DNA of 64,000 nt from Micromussa lordhowensis (taxonomy: Eukaryota; Cnidaria; Anthozoa; Scleractinia; Lobophylliidae), in assembly GCA_964020085.1 (NCBI GenBank), contig OZ026596.1:16289295-16353294 (forward strand). The letters are read 5' to 3'. Positions 25,601-39,100 of this stretch are shown here, piece after piece. How positions within the stretch are numbered: position 1 is the stretch's first letter; every line of letters starts with the position of its first letter. The notes below the pieces were generated by a model. That model was not told where the DNA came from and did no database searches. It worked only from the letters and a program-made list of their open reading frames with translations. A program made the translations under genes and the position numbers.

Positions 25601-28600
25601 GGGAGCCGCCGAAAAGACGATTAGTAGAAGCGAGCCAACGAAAAGACGATTAGTAGAAGGGAGCCGCCGAAAAGACAATTAGTAGAAGGAAGCCGCCGAA
25701 AAGACGATTAGTAGAAGGAAGCCGCGGAAAAGTCGATTAGTAGAAGGGAGCCGAAAAGTCGATTAGTACAAGGGAACCGAAAAGTCGATGAGTGGAAAGG
25801 ACCGGAAAAGTCCATTAGTAGAAGTGAGCCGAAAAGTCGATTAGTAGAAGTTAGCCAAAAAGTCGATTAGTAGATGTTCGCCGAAAAGTCGATTAGTAGA
25901 AGTTAGCTGAAAAGCCAATTAGTAGAAGTTAGCCGAAAAGTCCATTAGTAGAAGGGAGCCGAAAAGTCGATTAGTAGAAGTTAGCCAAAAAGTCGATTAG
26001 TAGAAGGGAGCCGCGGAAAAGTCGATTAGTAGAAGGGAGCCGAAAAGTCGATTAGTACAAGGGAGCCGAACAGTCGATGAGTGGAAGGGACCGGAAAAGT
26101 CCATTAGTAGAAGTGAGCCGAAAAGTCGATTAGTAGAAGTTAGCCGAAAACACGATTAGGAGAAGGGAGCCGCCGAAAAGACAATTAGTAGAAGGGAGCC
26201 GCCGAAAAGACGATTAGTAAAAGGGGGCCGCCGAAAAGACGATTAGTAGAAGGGAGCCGAAAAGTCTATTAGTACAAGGGAGCCGAAAAGACGATTAGTA
26301 GAAGGGAGCCGAAAAGACGATTAGTAGAAGGGAGCCGCCGAAAGGACGATTAGTAGAAGGTTGCCGAAAAGATGATTAGTAGAAGGGAGGCGAAAAGGCG
26401 ATTAGTAGAAGGGAGCCGAAAGCACGATTAGGAGAAGGGAGCCGCCGAAAAGACAATTAGTAGAAGGGAGCCGCCGAAAAGACGATTAGTAAAAGGGGGC
26501 CGCCGAAAAGACGATTAGTAGAAGGAAGCTGCCGAAAAGACGATTAGTAGAAGGGAGCCGAAAAGTCTATTAGTACAAGGGAGCCGAAAAGACGATTAGT
26601 AGAAGGGAGCCGAAAAGACGATTAGTAGAAGGGAGGCGAAAAGGGGATTAGTAAAAGGGAGCCGAAAAGACGATTAGTAGAAGGGAGCCGAAAAGACGAT
26701 TAGTAAAAGGGGGCCGCCGAAAAGACGATTAGTAGAAGGGAGCCGCCGAAAAGAATATTAGTAGAAGAGAGCCAAAAAGACGATTAGTAAAAGGGAGCTG
26801 AAAAGACGATTATTAGAAGGGAGCCGAAAAGACGATTAGTAGAAGGGAGGCGAAAAGGGGATTAGTAGAAGGAAGCCAAAAAGACGATTAGTAGAAGGGA
26901 GCCGCCGAAAAGACGATCAGTAGAAGGGAGCCGCCGAAAAGACGATTAGTAGAAGTGAGCCAACGAAAAGACGATTAGTAGAAGGGAGCCGCCCAAAAGA
27001 CGATTAGTAGAAGGTTGCCGAAAAGACGATTAGTAGAAGGAAGGCGATAAGGCGATTAGTAGAAAAGAGCCGAAAACACGATTAGGAGAAGGGAGCCGCC
27101 GAAAAGACGATTAGTAGAAGGGAGCCGCCGAAAAGACGATTAGTAAAAGGGGGCCGCCGAAAAGACGATTAGTAGAAGGGAGCCGCCGAAAAGACAATTA
27201 GTAGAAGGGAGCCGCCAAAAAGACGATAAGTAGAAGGGAGCCGCCGAAAAGACGATTAGTAGACGGGAGCCGAAAAGTCGATTAGTACAAGGGAGCCGAA
27301 AAGACCATTAGTAGAAGGGAGCCGAAAAGACGATTATTAGAAGGGAGCCGCCGAAAAGACGATTAGTAGAAGCGAGCCAACGAAAAGACGATTAGTAGAA
27401 GGGAGCCGCCGGAAAGACGATTAGTAGAAGGGAGCCGCCAAAAAGACGATTAGTAGAAGGGAGCCGCCGAAAAGACGATTAGTAGACGGGAGCCGAAAAG
27501 TCGATTAGTACAAGGGAGCCGAAAAGACCATTAGTAGAAGGGAGCCGAAAAGACGATTAGTAGAAGGGAGCCGCCGAAAAGACGATTAGTAGAAGCGAGC
27601 GAACGAAAAGACGATTAGTAGAAGGGAGCCGCCGAAAAGACGATTAGTAGAAGGAAGCCGCCGAAAAGACGATTAGTAGAAGGGAGCCGCCGAAAAGACG
27701 ATTAGTAGAAGGGAGCCGCGGAAAAGTCGATTAGTAGAAGGGAGCCGAAAAGTCGATTAGTACAAGGGAGCCGAAAAGTCGATGAGTGGAAAGGACCGGA
27801 AAAGTCCATGAGTAGAAGTGAGCTGAAAAGTCGATTAGTAGAAGTTAGCCAAAAAGTCGATTAGTAGATGTTCGCCGAAAAGTCGATTAGTAGAAGTTAG
27901 CCGAAAAGCCGATTAGTAGAAGTTAGCCGAAAAGTCCATTAGTAGAAGGGAGCCGAAAAGTCGATTAGTAGAAGTTAGCCAAAAAGTCGATTAGTAGAAG
28001 GGAGCCGCGGAAAAGTCGATTAGTAGAAGGGAGCCGAAAAGTCGATTTGTACAAGGGAGCCGAAAAGTCGATGAGTGGAAGGGACCAGAAAAGTCCATCA
28101 GTAGAAGTGAGCCGAAAAGTCGATTAGTAGAAGGGAGCTGCAAAGACGATTAGTAGAAGGTAGCCGAAAACACAATTAGTAGAAGGAAGCCGAAAAGACG
28201 ATTAGTAGAAGTTAGCCCAAAAGACGATTAGTAGAAGGGAGCCGAGAAACCGATTAGTAGAACGGAGCCGCCGAAGAGACGATTAGTAGAAGGGAGCCGC
28301 CGAAAAGACGATTAGTAGAAGGGAGCCGAAAAAACGATAAGTAGAAGGGAGGCGAAAAGGGGATTAGTAGAAGGGAGCCGCCGAAAAGACGATAAGTAGA
28401 AGGGAGCCGCCGAAAAGACAATTAGTAGAAGGGAGCCGAAAAGACGATTAGTAAAAGGGAGCCGAAAACACGATTAGTGGAAGGGAGCCGAAAAGACGAT
28501 TAGTAGAAGGGAGGCGAAAAGGGGATTAGTAGAAGGAAGCCGGAAAGACGATTAGTAGAAGGGAGCCGCCGAAAAGACGATTAGTAGAAGGGAGCCGCCG

Positions 28601-28675
28601 AAAAGACGATTAGTAGAAGGGAGCCAACGAAAAGACGATTAGTAGAAGGGAGCCGCCAAACAGACGATTAGTAGA
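22687..28675. repeat. 6-kb block copied from about 5,580-11,620
   Basis: This block aligns with 5,580-11,620 at an offset of 17,107 bp. The offset becomes 17,108 after a single extra A near 23,392 and about 17,053 further on. Paired markers are GAGCCGCTGAAAAG at 5,634 and 22,741, and GAGCTGCAAAG at 6,841 and 23,949, and 11,082 and 28,135. It carries the internal 4.2-kb pair with it, so that pair is older than this copying event. The match ends near 28,675. Confidence 0.8.
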
Positions 28676-31600
28676 AGGGAGCCCAGAAAAGTCGATTAGT
28701 AGAAGGGAGCCGAAACGTCGATTAGTACAAGGGAGCCGAAAAGTCGATGAGTGGAAGGGACCGGAAAAGTCCATTAGTAGAAGTGAGCCGAAAAGTCGAT
28801 TAGTAGAAGTTAGCCAAAAAGTCGATTAGTAGAAGGGAACCGCCGAAAAGACGATTAGTAGAAGGTTGCCGAAAAGATGATTAGTAGAAGGGAGGCGAAA
28901 AGGCGATTAGTAGAAGGGAGCCAAAAAGACGATTAGTAAAAGGGAGCTGAAAAGACGATTAGTAGAAGGGAGCCGAAAAGACGATTAGTAGAAGGGAGGC
29001 GAAAAGGGGATTAGTAGAAGGAAGCCGAAAAGACGATTAGTAGAAGGGAGCCGCCGAAAAGACGATTAGTAGAAGGGAGCCGCCGAAAAGACGATTAGTA
29101 GAAGCGAGCCAACGAAAAGACGATTAGTAGAAGGGAGCCGCCCAAAAGACGATTAGTAGAAGGTTGCCGAAAAGACGATTAGTAGAAGGGAGGCGAAAAG
29201 GCGATTAGTAGAAGGGAGCCGAAAACACGATTAGGAGAAGGGAGCCGCCGAAAAGACGATTAGTAGAAGGGAGCCGCCGAAAAGACGATTAGTAAAAGGG
29301 GGCCGCCGAAAAGACGATTAGTAGAAGGGAGCCGCCGAAAAGACAATTAGTAGAAGGGAGCCGCCAAAAAGACGATAAGTAGAAGGGAGCCGCCGAAAAG
29401 ACGATTAGTAGACAGGAGCCGAAAAGTCGATTAGTACAAGGGAGCCGAAAAGACCATTAGTAGAAGGGAGCCGAAAAGACGATTAGTAGAAGGGAGCCGC
29501 CGAAAAGACGATTAGTAGAAGCGAGCCAACGAAAAGACGATTAGTAGAAGGGAGCCGCCGGAAAGACGATTAGTAGAAGGGAGCCGCCAAAAAGACGATT
29601 AGTAGAAGGGAGCCGCCGAAAAGACGATTAGTAGACGGGAGCCGAAAAGTCGATTAGTACAAGGGAGCCGAAAAGACCATTAGTAGAAGGGAGCCGAAAA
29701 GACGATTAGTAGAAGGGAGCCGCCGAAAAGACGATTAGTAGAAGCGAGCGAACGAAAAGACGATTAGTAGAAGGGAGCCGCCGAAAAGACGATTAGTAGA
29801 AGGGAGCCGCCGAAAAGACGATTAGTAAAAGGGGGCCGCCAAAAAAACGATTAGTAGAAGGGAGCCGCCGAAAAGACAATTAGTAGAAGGGAGCCGCCAA
29901 AAAGACGATAAGTAGAAGGGAGCCGCCGAAAAGACGATTAGTAGACGGGAGCCGAAAAGTCGATTAGTACAAGGGAGCCGAAAAGACCATTAGTAGAAGG
30001 GAGCCGAAAAGACGATTAGTAGAAGGGAGCCGCCGAAAAGACGATTAGTAGAAGCGAGCCAACGAAAAGACGATTAGTAGAAGGGAGCCGCCGGAAAGAC
30101 GATTAGTAGAAGGGAGCCGCCAAAAAGACGATTAGTAGAAGGGAGCCGCCGAAAAGACGATTAGTAGACGGGAGCCGAAAAGTCGATTAGTACAAGGGAG
30201 CCGAAAAGACCATTAGTAGAAGGGAGCCGAAAAGACGATTAGTAGAAGGGAGCCGCCGAAAAGAGGATTAGTAGAAGCGAGCGAACGAAAAGACGATTAG
30301 TAGAAGGGAGCCGCCGAAAAGACGATTAGTAGAAGGAAGCCGCCGAAAAGACGATTAGTAGAAGGGAGCCGCCGAAAAGACGATTAGTAGAAGGGAGCCG
30401 CGGAAAAGTCGATTAGTAGAAGGGAGCCGAAAAGTCGATTAGTACAAGGGAGCCGAAAAGTCGATGAGTGGAAGGGACCAGAAAAGTCCATCAGTAGAAG
30501 TGAGCCGAAAAGTCGATTAGTAGAAGGGAGCTGCAAAGACGATTATTAGAAGATAGCCGAAAACACAATTAGTAGAAGGAAGCCGAAAAGACGATTAGTA
30601 GAAGTTAGCCCAAAAGACGATTAGTAGAAGGGAGCCGAGAAACCGATTAGTAGAACGGAGCCGCCGAAGAGACGATTAGTAGAAGGGAGTCGCCGAAAAG
30701 ACGATTAGTAGAAGGGAGCCGAAAAAACGATAAGTAGAAGGGAGGTGAAAAGGGGATTAGTAGAAGGGAGCCGCCGAAAAGACGATTAGTAGAAGGGAGC
30801 CCAGAAAAGTCGATTAGTAGAAGGGAGCCGAAACGTCGATTAGTACAAGGGAGCCGAAAAGTCGATGAGTGGAAGGGACCGGAAAAGTCCATTAGTAGAA
30901 GTGAGCCGAAAAGTCGATTAGTAGAAGTTAGCCAAAAAGTCGATTAGTAGAAGGGAACCGCCGAAAAGACGATTAGTAGAAGGTTGCCGAAAAGATGATT
31001 AGTAGAAGGGAGGCGAAAAGGCGATTAGTAGAAGGGAGCCAAAAAGACGATTAGTAAAAGGGAGCTGAAAAGACGATTAGTAGAAGGGAGCCGAAAAGAC
31101 GATTAGTAGAAGGGAGGCGAAAAGGGGATTAGTAGAAGGAAGCCGAAAAGACGATTAGTAGAAGGGAGCCGCCGAAAAGACGATTAGTAGAAGGGAGCCG
31201 CCGAAAAGACGATTAGTAGAAGCGAGCCAACGAAAAGACGATTAGTAGAAGGGAGCCGCCCAAAAGACGATTAGTAGAAGGTTGCCGAAAAGACGATTAG
31301 TAGAAGGGAGGCGAAAAGGCGATTAGTAGAAGGGAGCCGAAAACACGATTAGGAGAAGGGAGCCGCCGAAAAGACGATTAGTAGAAGGGAGCCACCGAAA
31401 AGACGATTAGTAAAAGGGGGCCGCCGAAAAGACGATTAGTAGAAGGGAGCCGCCGAAAAGACAATTAGTAGAAGGGAGCCGCCAAAAAGACGATAAGTAG
31501 AAGGGAGCCGCCGAAAAGACGATTAGTAGACAGGAGCAGAAAAGTCGATTAGTACAAGGGAGCCGAAAAGACCATTAGTAGAAGGGAGCCGAAAAGATGA

Positions 31601-34600
31601 TTAGTAGAAGGGAGCCGCCGAAAAGACGATTAGTAGAAGCGAGCCAACGAAAAGACGATTAGTAGAAGGGAGCCGCCGGAAAGACGATTAGTAGAAGGGA
31701 GCCGCCAAAAAGACGATTAGTAGAAGGGAGCCGCCGAAAAGACGATTAGTAGACGGGAGCCGAAAAGTCGATTAGTACAAGGGAGCCGAAAAGACCATTA
31801 GTAGAAGGGAGCCGAAAAGACGATTAGTAGAAGGGAGCCGCCGAAAAGACGATTAGTAGAAGCGAGCGAACGAAAAGACGATTAGTAGAAGGGAGCCGCC
31901 GAAAAGACGATTAGTAGAAGGAAGCCGCCGAAAAGACGATTAGTAGAAGGGAGCCGCCGAAAAGACGATTAGTAGAAGGGAGCCGCGGAAAAGTCGATTA
32001 GTAGAAGGGAGCCGAAAAGTCGATTAGTACAAGGGAGCCGAAAAGTCGATGAGTGGAAGGGACCAGAAAAGTCCATCAGTAGAAGTGAGCCGAAAAGTCG
32101 ATTAGTAGAAGGGAGCTGCAAAGACGATTAGTAGAAGGTAGCCGAAAACACAATTAGTAGAAGGAAGCCGAAAAGACGATTAGTAGAAGTTAGCCCAAAA
32201 GACGATTAGTAGAAGGGAGCCGAGAAACCGATTAGTAGAACGGAGCCGCCGAAGAGACGATTAGTAGAAGGGAGTCGCCGAAAAGACGATTAGTAGAAGG
32301 GAGCCGAAAAAACGATAAGTAGAAGGAAGGCGAAAAGGGGATTAGTAGAAGGGAGCCGCCGAAAAGACGATAAGTAGAAGGGAGCCGCCGAAAAGACAAT
32401 TAGTAGAAGGGAGCCGAAAAGACGATTAGTAAAAGGGAGCCGAAAACACGATTAGTGGAAGGGAGCCGAAAAGACGATTAGTAGAAGGGAGGCGAAAAGG
32501 GGATTAGTAGAAGGAAGCCGGAAAGACGATTAGTAGAAGGGAGCCGCCAAAAAGACGATTAGTAGAAGGGAGCCGCCGAAAAGACGATTAGTAGAAGGGA
32601 GCCAACGAAAAGACGATTAGTAGAAGGGAGCTGCCAAACAGACGATTAGTAGAAGGGAGCCGCCGAAAAGACGATTAGTAGAAGGGAGCCGCCGAAAAGA
32701 CGATTAGTAGAAGGGAGCCGCGGAAAAGTCGATTAGTAGAAGGGAGCCGAAAAGTCGATTAGTACAAGGGAGCTGAAAAGTCGATGAGTGGAAGGGACCG
32801 GAAAAGTCCATTAGTAGAAGTGAGCCGAAAAGTCGATTAGTAGAAGTTAGCCAAAAAGTCGATTAGTAGAAGGGAACCGCCGAAAAGACGATTAGTAGAA
32901 GGTTGCCGAAAAGATGATTAGTAGAAGGGAGGCAAAAAGGCGATTAGTAGAAGGGAGCCGAAAACACGATTAGGAGCCGAAAAGACAATTAGTAGAAGGG
33001 AGCCACCGAAGAGACGATTAGTAAAAGGGGGCCGCCGAAAAGACGATTAGTAGAAGGAAGCTGCCGAAAAGACGATTAGTAGAAGGGAGCCGAAAAGTCT
33101 ATTAGTACAAGGGAGCCGAAAAGACGATTAGTAGAAGGGAGCCGAAAAGACGATTAGTAGAAGGGAGGCGAAAAGGGGATTAGTAAAAGGGAGCCGAAAA
33201 GACGATTAGTAGAAGGGAGCCGAAAAGACGATTAGTAGAAGGGAGGCGAAAAGGGGATTAGTAGAAGGAAGACGAAAAGACGATTAGTAGAAGGGAGCCG
33301 CCAAAAAGACGATTAGTAGAAGGTTGCCGAAAAGACGATTAGTAGAAGGGAGCCGAAAACACGATTAGTAGAAGGGAGCCGCCGAAAAGACGATTAGTAA
33401 AAGGGGGCCGCCGAAAAGACGATTAGTAGAAGGGAGCCGCCGAAAAGACAATTAGTAGAAGGGAGCCGCCAAAAAAACGATTAGTAGAAGGGAGCCGCCG
33501 AAAAGACGATTAGTAGACGGGAGCCAAAAAGTCGATTAGTACAAGGGAGCCGAAAAGACCATTAGTAGAAGGGAGCCGAAAAGACGATTAGTAGAAGGGA
33601 GCCGCCGAAAAGACGATTAGTAGAAGCGAGCCAACGAAAAGAGGATTAGTAGAAGGGAGCCGCGGGAAAGACGATTAGTAGAAGGGAGCCGCCAAAAACA
33701 CGATTAGTAGAAGGGAGCCGCCGAAAAGACGATTAGTAGACGGGAGCCGAAAAGTCGATTAGTAAAAGGGAGCCGAAAAGACCATTAGTAGAAGGGAGCC
33801 GAAAAGACGATTAGTAGAAGGGAGCCGCCGAAAAGACGATTAGTAGAAGCGAGCCAACGAAAAGACGATTAGTAGAAGGGAGCCGCCGAAAAGACAATTA
33901 GTAGAAGGAAGCCGCCGAAAAGACGATTAGTAGAAGGAAGCCGCGGAAAAGTCGATTAGTAGAAGGGAGCCGAAAAGTCGATGAGTGGAAAGGACCGGAA
34001 AAGTCCATTAGTAGAAGTGAGCCGAAAAGTCGATTAGTAGAAGTTAGCCAAAAAGTCGATTAGTAGATGTTCGCCGAAAAGTCGATTAGTAGAAGTTAGC
34101 CGAAAAGCCAATTAGTAGAAGTTAGCCAAAAAGTCCATTAGTAGAAGGGAGCCGAAAAGTCGATTAGTAGAAGTTAGCCAAAAAGTCGATTAGTAGAAGG
34201 GAGCCGCGGAAAAGTCGATTAGTAGAAGGGAGCCGAAAAGTCGATTAGTACAAGGGAGCCGAAAAGTTGATGAGTGGAAGGGACCGGAAAAGTCCATTAG
34301 TAGAAGTGAGCCGAAAAGTCGATTAGTAGAAGTTAGCCAAAAAGTCGATTAGTAGATGTTCGCCGAAAAGTCGATTAGTAGAAGTTAGCCGAAAAGCCAA
34401 TTAGTAGAAGTTAGCCGAAAAGTCCATTAGTAGAAGGGAGCCGAAAAGTCGATTAGTAGAAGTTAGCCAAAAAGTCGATTAGTAGAAGGGAGCCGCTGAA
34501 AAGTCGATTAGTAGAAGGGAGCCGAAAAGTCGATTAGTACAAGGGAGCCGAAAAGTCGATGAGTGGAAGGGACCGGAAAAGTCCATTAGTAGAAGTTAGC

Positions 34601-36121
34601 TGAAAAGTCGATGAGTAGAAGGTTGCCGAAAAGACGATTAGTAGAAGGGAGGCGAAAAGGCGATTAGTAGAAGGGAGCCGAAAACACGATTAGGAGAAGG
34701 GAGCCGCCGAACACACGATTAGTAGAAGGGAGCCGCCGAAAAGACGATTAGTAAAAGGGAGCCGAAAAGACGATTAGTAGAAGGGAGCTGAAAAGACGAT
34801 TAGTAAAAGGGGGCCGCCGAAAAGACTATTAGTAGAAGGGAGCCGCCGAAAAGACGATTAGTAGAAGGGAGCCAAAAAGACGATTAGTAAAAGGGAACCG
34901 AAAAGACGATTAGTAGAAGGGAGCCGAAAAGACGATTAGTAGAAGGAAGGCGAAAAGGGGATTAGTAGAAGGAAGCCGAAAAGACGATTAGTAGAAGGGA
35001 GCCGCCGAAAAGACGATTAGTAGAAGGGAGCCGCCGAAAAGACGATTAGTAGAAAGGAGCCAACGAAAAGACGATTAGTAGAAGGGAGCACCCGAAAAGA
35101 CGATTAGGAGAAGGGAACCGCCGAAAAGACGATTAGTAGAAGGGAGCGGCCGAAAAGACGATTAGTAGAAGGGAGGCGAAAAGGCGATTAGTAGAAGGGA
35201 GCCGAAAACACGATTAGGAGAAGGGAGCCACCGAAAACACGATTAGTAGAAGGGAGCCGCCGAAAAGACGATTAGTAAAAGGGGGCCGCCGAAAAGACAA
35301 TGAGTAGAAGGGAGCCGCCGAAAAGACGATTAGTAAAAGGGGGCCGCCGAAAAGACAATTAGTAGAAGGGAGCCGCCAAAAAGACGATTAGTAGAAGGGA
35401 GCCGCCGAAAAGACGATTAGTAGAAGGGAGCCGAAAAGGCGATTAGTACAAGGGAGCCGAAAACACGATTAGTAGAAGGGAGCCGAAAAGACGATTAGTA
35501 GAAGGGAGGCGAAAAGGGGATTAGTAAAAGGGAGCCGAAAAGACGATTAGTAGAAGGGAGCTAAAAAGACGATTAGTAAAAGGAGGCCGCCGAAAAGACG
35601 ATTAGTAGAACGGAGCCGCCGAAAAGACGATTAGTAGAAGGGAGCCGAGAAGACGATTAGTAAAAGGGAGCCGAAAAGACTATTAGTAGAAGGGAGCCGA
35701 AGAGACGATTAGTAGAAGGGAGCCGAAAAGGGGATTAGTAGAAGGAAGCCGAAAAGACGATTAGTAGAAGGGAGCCGCTGAAAAGATGATTGCTAGAAGG
35801 GAGCCACCGAAAAGACGATTAGTAGAAGGGAGCCAACGAAAAGACGATTAGTAGAAGGGAGCCGCCGAAAAGACGATTAGTAGAAGGGAGCCGCCGAAAA
35901 GAGGATTAGTAGAAGGGAGCCGCGGAAAAGTCGATTAGTACAAGGGAGCCGAAAAGTCGATGAGTGGAAGGGACCAGAAAAGTCCATTAGTAGAAGTGAG
36001 CTTAAAAGTCGATTAGTGGAAGTTAGCCAAAAGTCGATTAGTAGATGTTCGCCGAAAAGTCGATTAGTAGAAGTTAGCCGAAAAGCCGATTAGTAGAAGT
36101 TAGCCGAAAAGTCCATTAGTA
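28675..36121. repeat. 7.4-kb block copied from about 15,205-22,680
   Basis: The offset is 13,470 bp at the start (17,058 to 30,528; 18,643 to 32,113) and 13,441 bp near the end (rare GATTGCTAGAAGG unit at about 22,347 and 35,788). The block abuts the end of the 6-kb copy at 28,675. It stops at about 36,121, where copy 1 has already switched to GAAGGAAGCC units. Confidence 0.8.
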
Positions 36122-39100
36122 GAAGGGAGCCGAAAAGTCGATTAGTAGAAGTTAGCCAAAAAGTCGATTAGTAGAAGGGAGCCAAAAACTCGATTAGTAG
36201 AAGGGAGCCGAAAAGTCGATTAGTAGAAGGGAGCCGAAAAGTCGATTAGTAGAAGGGAGCCGAAAAGTGGATTAGTAGAAGGGAGCCGAAAAGTCGATTA
36301 GTAGAAGGGAGCCGAAAAGACGATTAGGAGAAGGGAGCCGAAAAGACGATTAGTAGAAGGTAGCCGAAAAGACGATTAGTAGAAGGGAGCCGAAAAGACG
36401 ATTAGTAGAAGGGAGCCGATAAGACGATTAGTAGAAGTTAGCCGAAAAGACAATTAGTAGAAGGGAGCCGAGAAACCGATTAGTAGAAGAGAGCCGCCGA
36501 AGAGACGATTAGTAGAAAGTAGCCGCCGAAAAGATGATTATTAGAAGGGAGCCGAAAAAATGATTAGTAGAAGGGAGGCGAAGAGGCGATTAGTAGAAGG
36601 GAGCCAAAAACACGATGAGTAGAAAGGAGCGGCCGAAAAGACGATTAGTAAAAAGGGAGCCGCCGAGAAGACAATTAGTAGAAGGGAGCCGCCAAAAAGA
36701 CGATTAGTAGAAGGGAGCCGAAAAGACGATTAGTAAAAGGGAGCCGAAAAGACGATTAGTAGAAGGGAGCCGAAAAGACGATTAGTAGAAGGGAGGCGAA
36801 AAGGGGATTAGTAGAAGGAAGCCGAAAAGACGATTAGTAGAAGGAAGCCGCCGAAAAGACGATTAGTAGAAGGGAGCCGCCGAAAAGACGATTAGTAGAA
36901 GCGAGCGAACGAAAAGACGATTAGTAGAAGGGAGCCGCCGAAAAGACGATTAGTAGAAGGTTGCCGAAAAGACGATTAGTAGAAGGGAGGCGATAAGGCG
37001 ATTAGTGGAAGGGAGCCGAAAACACGATTAGGAGAAGGGAGCCGCCGAAAAGACGATTAGTAGAAGGGAGCCGCCGAAAAGACGATTAGTAAAAGGGGGC
37101 CGCCGAAAAGACGATTAGTAGAAGGGAGCCGCCGGAAAGACAATTAGTAGAAGGGAGCCGCCAAAAAGACGATTAGTAGAAGGGAGCAGCCGAAAAGACG
37201 ATTAGTAGACGGGAGCCGAAAAGTCGATTAGTACAAGGGGGCCGAAAAGACCATTAGTAGAAGGGAACCGAAGAGATGATTAGTAGAAGGGAGCCACCGA
37301 AAAGACGATTAGTAGAAGCGAGCCAACGAAAAGACGATTAGTAGAAGGGAGCCGCCGAAAAGACCATTAGTAGAAGGGAGCCGCCAAAAAGACGATTAGT
37401 AGAAGGGAGCCGCAGAAAAGACGATTAGTAGATGGGAGCCGAAAAGTCGATTAGTACAAGGGAGCCGAAAAGACCATTAGTAGAAGGGAGCCGAAAAGAC
37501 GATTAGTAGAAGGGAGCCGCCGAAAAGACGATTAGTAGAAGCGAGCCAACGAAAAGATGATTAGTAGAAGGGAGCCGCCGAAAAGACGATTAGTAGAAGG
37601 GAGCTGCCGAAAAGACGATTAGTAGAAGGGAGCCGCCAAAAAGACGATTAGTAGAAGGGAGCCGCGGAAAAGTCGATTAGTAGAAGGGAGCCGAAAAGTC
37701 GATTAGTACAAGGGAGCCGAAAAGTCGATGAGTGGAAAGGACCGGAAAAGTCCATTAGTAGAAGTGAGCCGAAAAGTCGATTAGTAGAAGTTAGCCAAAA
37801 AGTCGATTAGTAGATGTTCGCCGAAAAGTCGATTAGTAGAAGTTAGCCGAAAAGCCGATTAGTAGAAGTTAGCTGAAAAGTCCATTAGTAGAAGGGAGCC
37901 GAAAAGTCGATTAGTAGAAGTTAGCCAAAAAGTCGATTAGTAGAAGGGAGCCGCGGAAAAGTCGATTAGTAGAAGGGAGCCGAAAAGTCGATTTGTACAA
38001 GGGAGCCGAAAAGTCGATGAGTGGAAGGGACCAGAAAAGTCCATCAGTAGAAGTGAGCCGAAAAGTCGATTAGTAGAAGGGAGCTGCAAAGACGATTAGT
38101 AGAAGGTAGCCGAAAACACAATTAGTAGAAGGAAGCCGAAAAGACGATTAGTAGAAGTTAGCCCAAAAGACGATTAGTAGAAGGGAGCCGAGAAACCGAT
38201 TAGTAGAACGGAGCCGCCGAAGAGACGATTAGTAGAAGGGAGCCGCCGAAAAGACAATTAGTAGAAGGGAGCCGAAAAGACGATTAGTAAAAGGGAGCCG
38301 AAAACACGATTAGTGGAAGGGAGCCGAAAAGACGATTAGTAGAAGGGAGGCGAAAAGGGGATTAGTAGAAGGAAGCCGGAAAGACGATTAGTAGAAGGGA
38401 GCCGCCGAAAAGACGATTAGTAGAAGGGAGCCGCCGAAAAGACGATTAGTAGAAGGGAGCCAACGAAAAGACGATTAGTAGAAGGGAGCCGCCAAACAGA
38501 CGATTAGTAGAACTGAGCCGCCGAAAAGACGATTAGTAGAAGGGAGCCGCCGAAAAGACGATTAGTAGAAGGGAGCCCAGAAAAGTCGATTAGTAGAAGG
38601 GAGCCGAAACGTCGATTAGTACCAGGGAGCCAAAAAGTCGATGAGTGGAAGGGACCGGAAAAGTCCATTAGTAGAAGTGAGCCGAAAAGTCGATTAGTAG
38701 AAGTTAGCCAAAAAGTCGATTAGTAGAAGGGAACCGCCGAAAAGACGATTAGTAGAAGGTTGCCGAAAAGATGATTAGTAGAAGGGAGGCAAAAAGGCGA
38801 TTAGTAGAAGGGAGCCGAAAACACGATTAGGAGCCGAAAAGACAATTAGTAGAAGGGAGCCAAAAAGACGATTAGTAAAAGGGAGCTGAAAAGACGATTA
38901 GTAGAAGGGAGCCGAAAAGACGATTAGTAGAAGGGAGGCGAAAAGGGGATTAGTAGAAGGAAGCCGAAAAGACGATTAGTAGAAGGGAGCCGCCAAAAAG
39001 ACGATTAGTAGAAGGGAGCCGCCGAAAAGACGATTAGTAGAAGCGAGCCAACGAAAAGACGATTAGTAGAAGGGAGGCGAAAAGGCGATTAGTAGAAGGG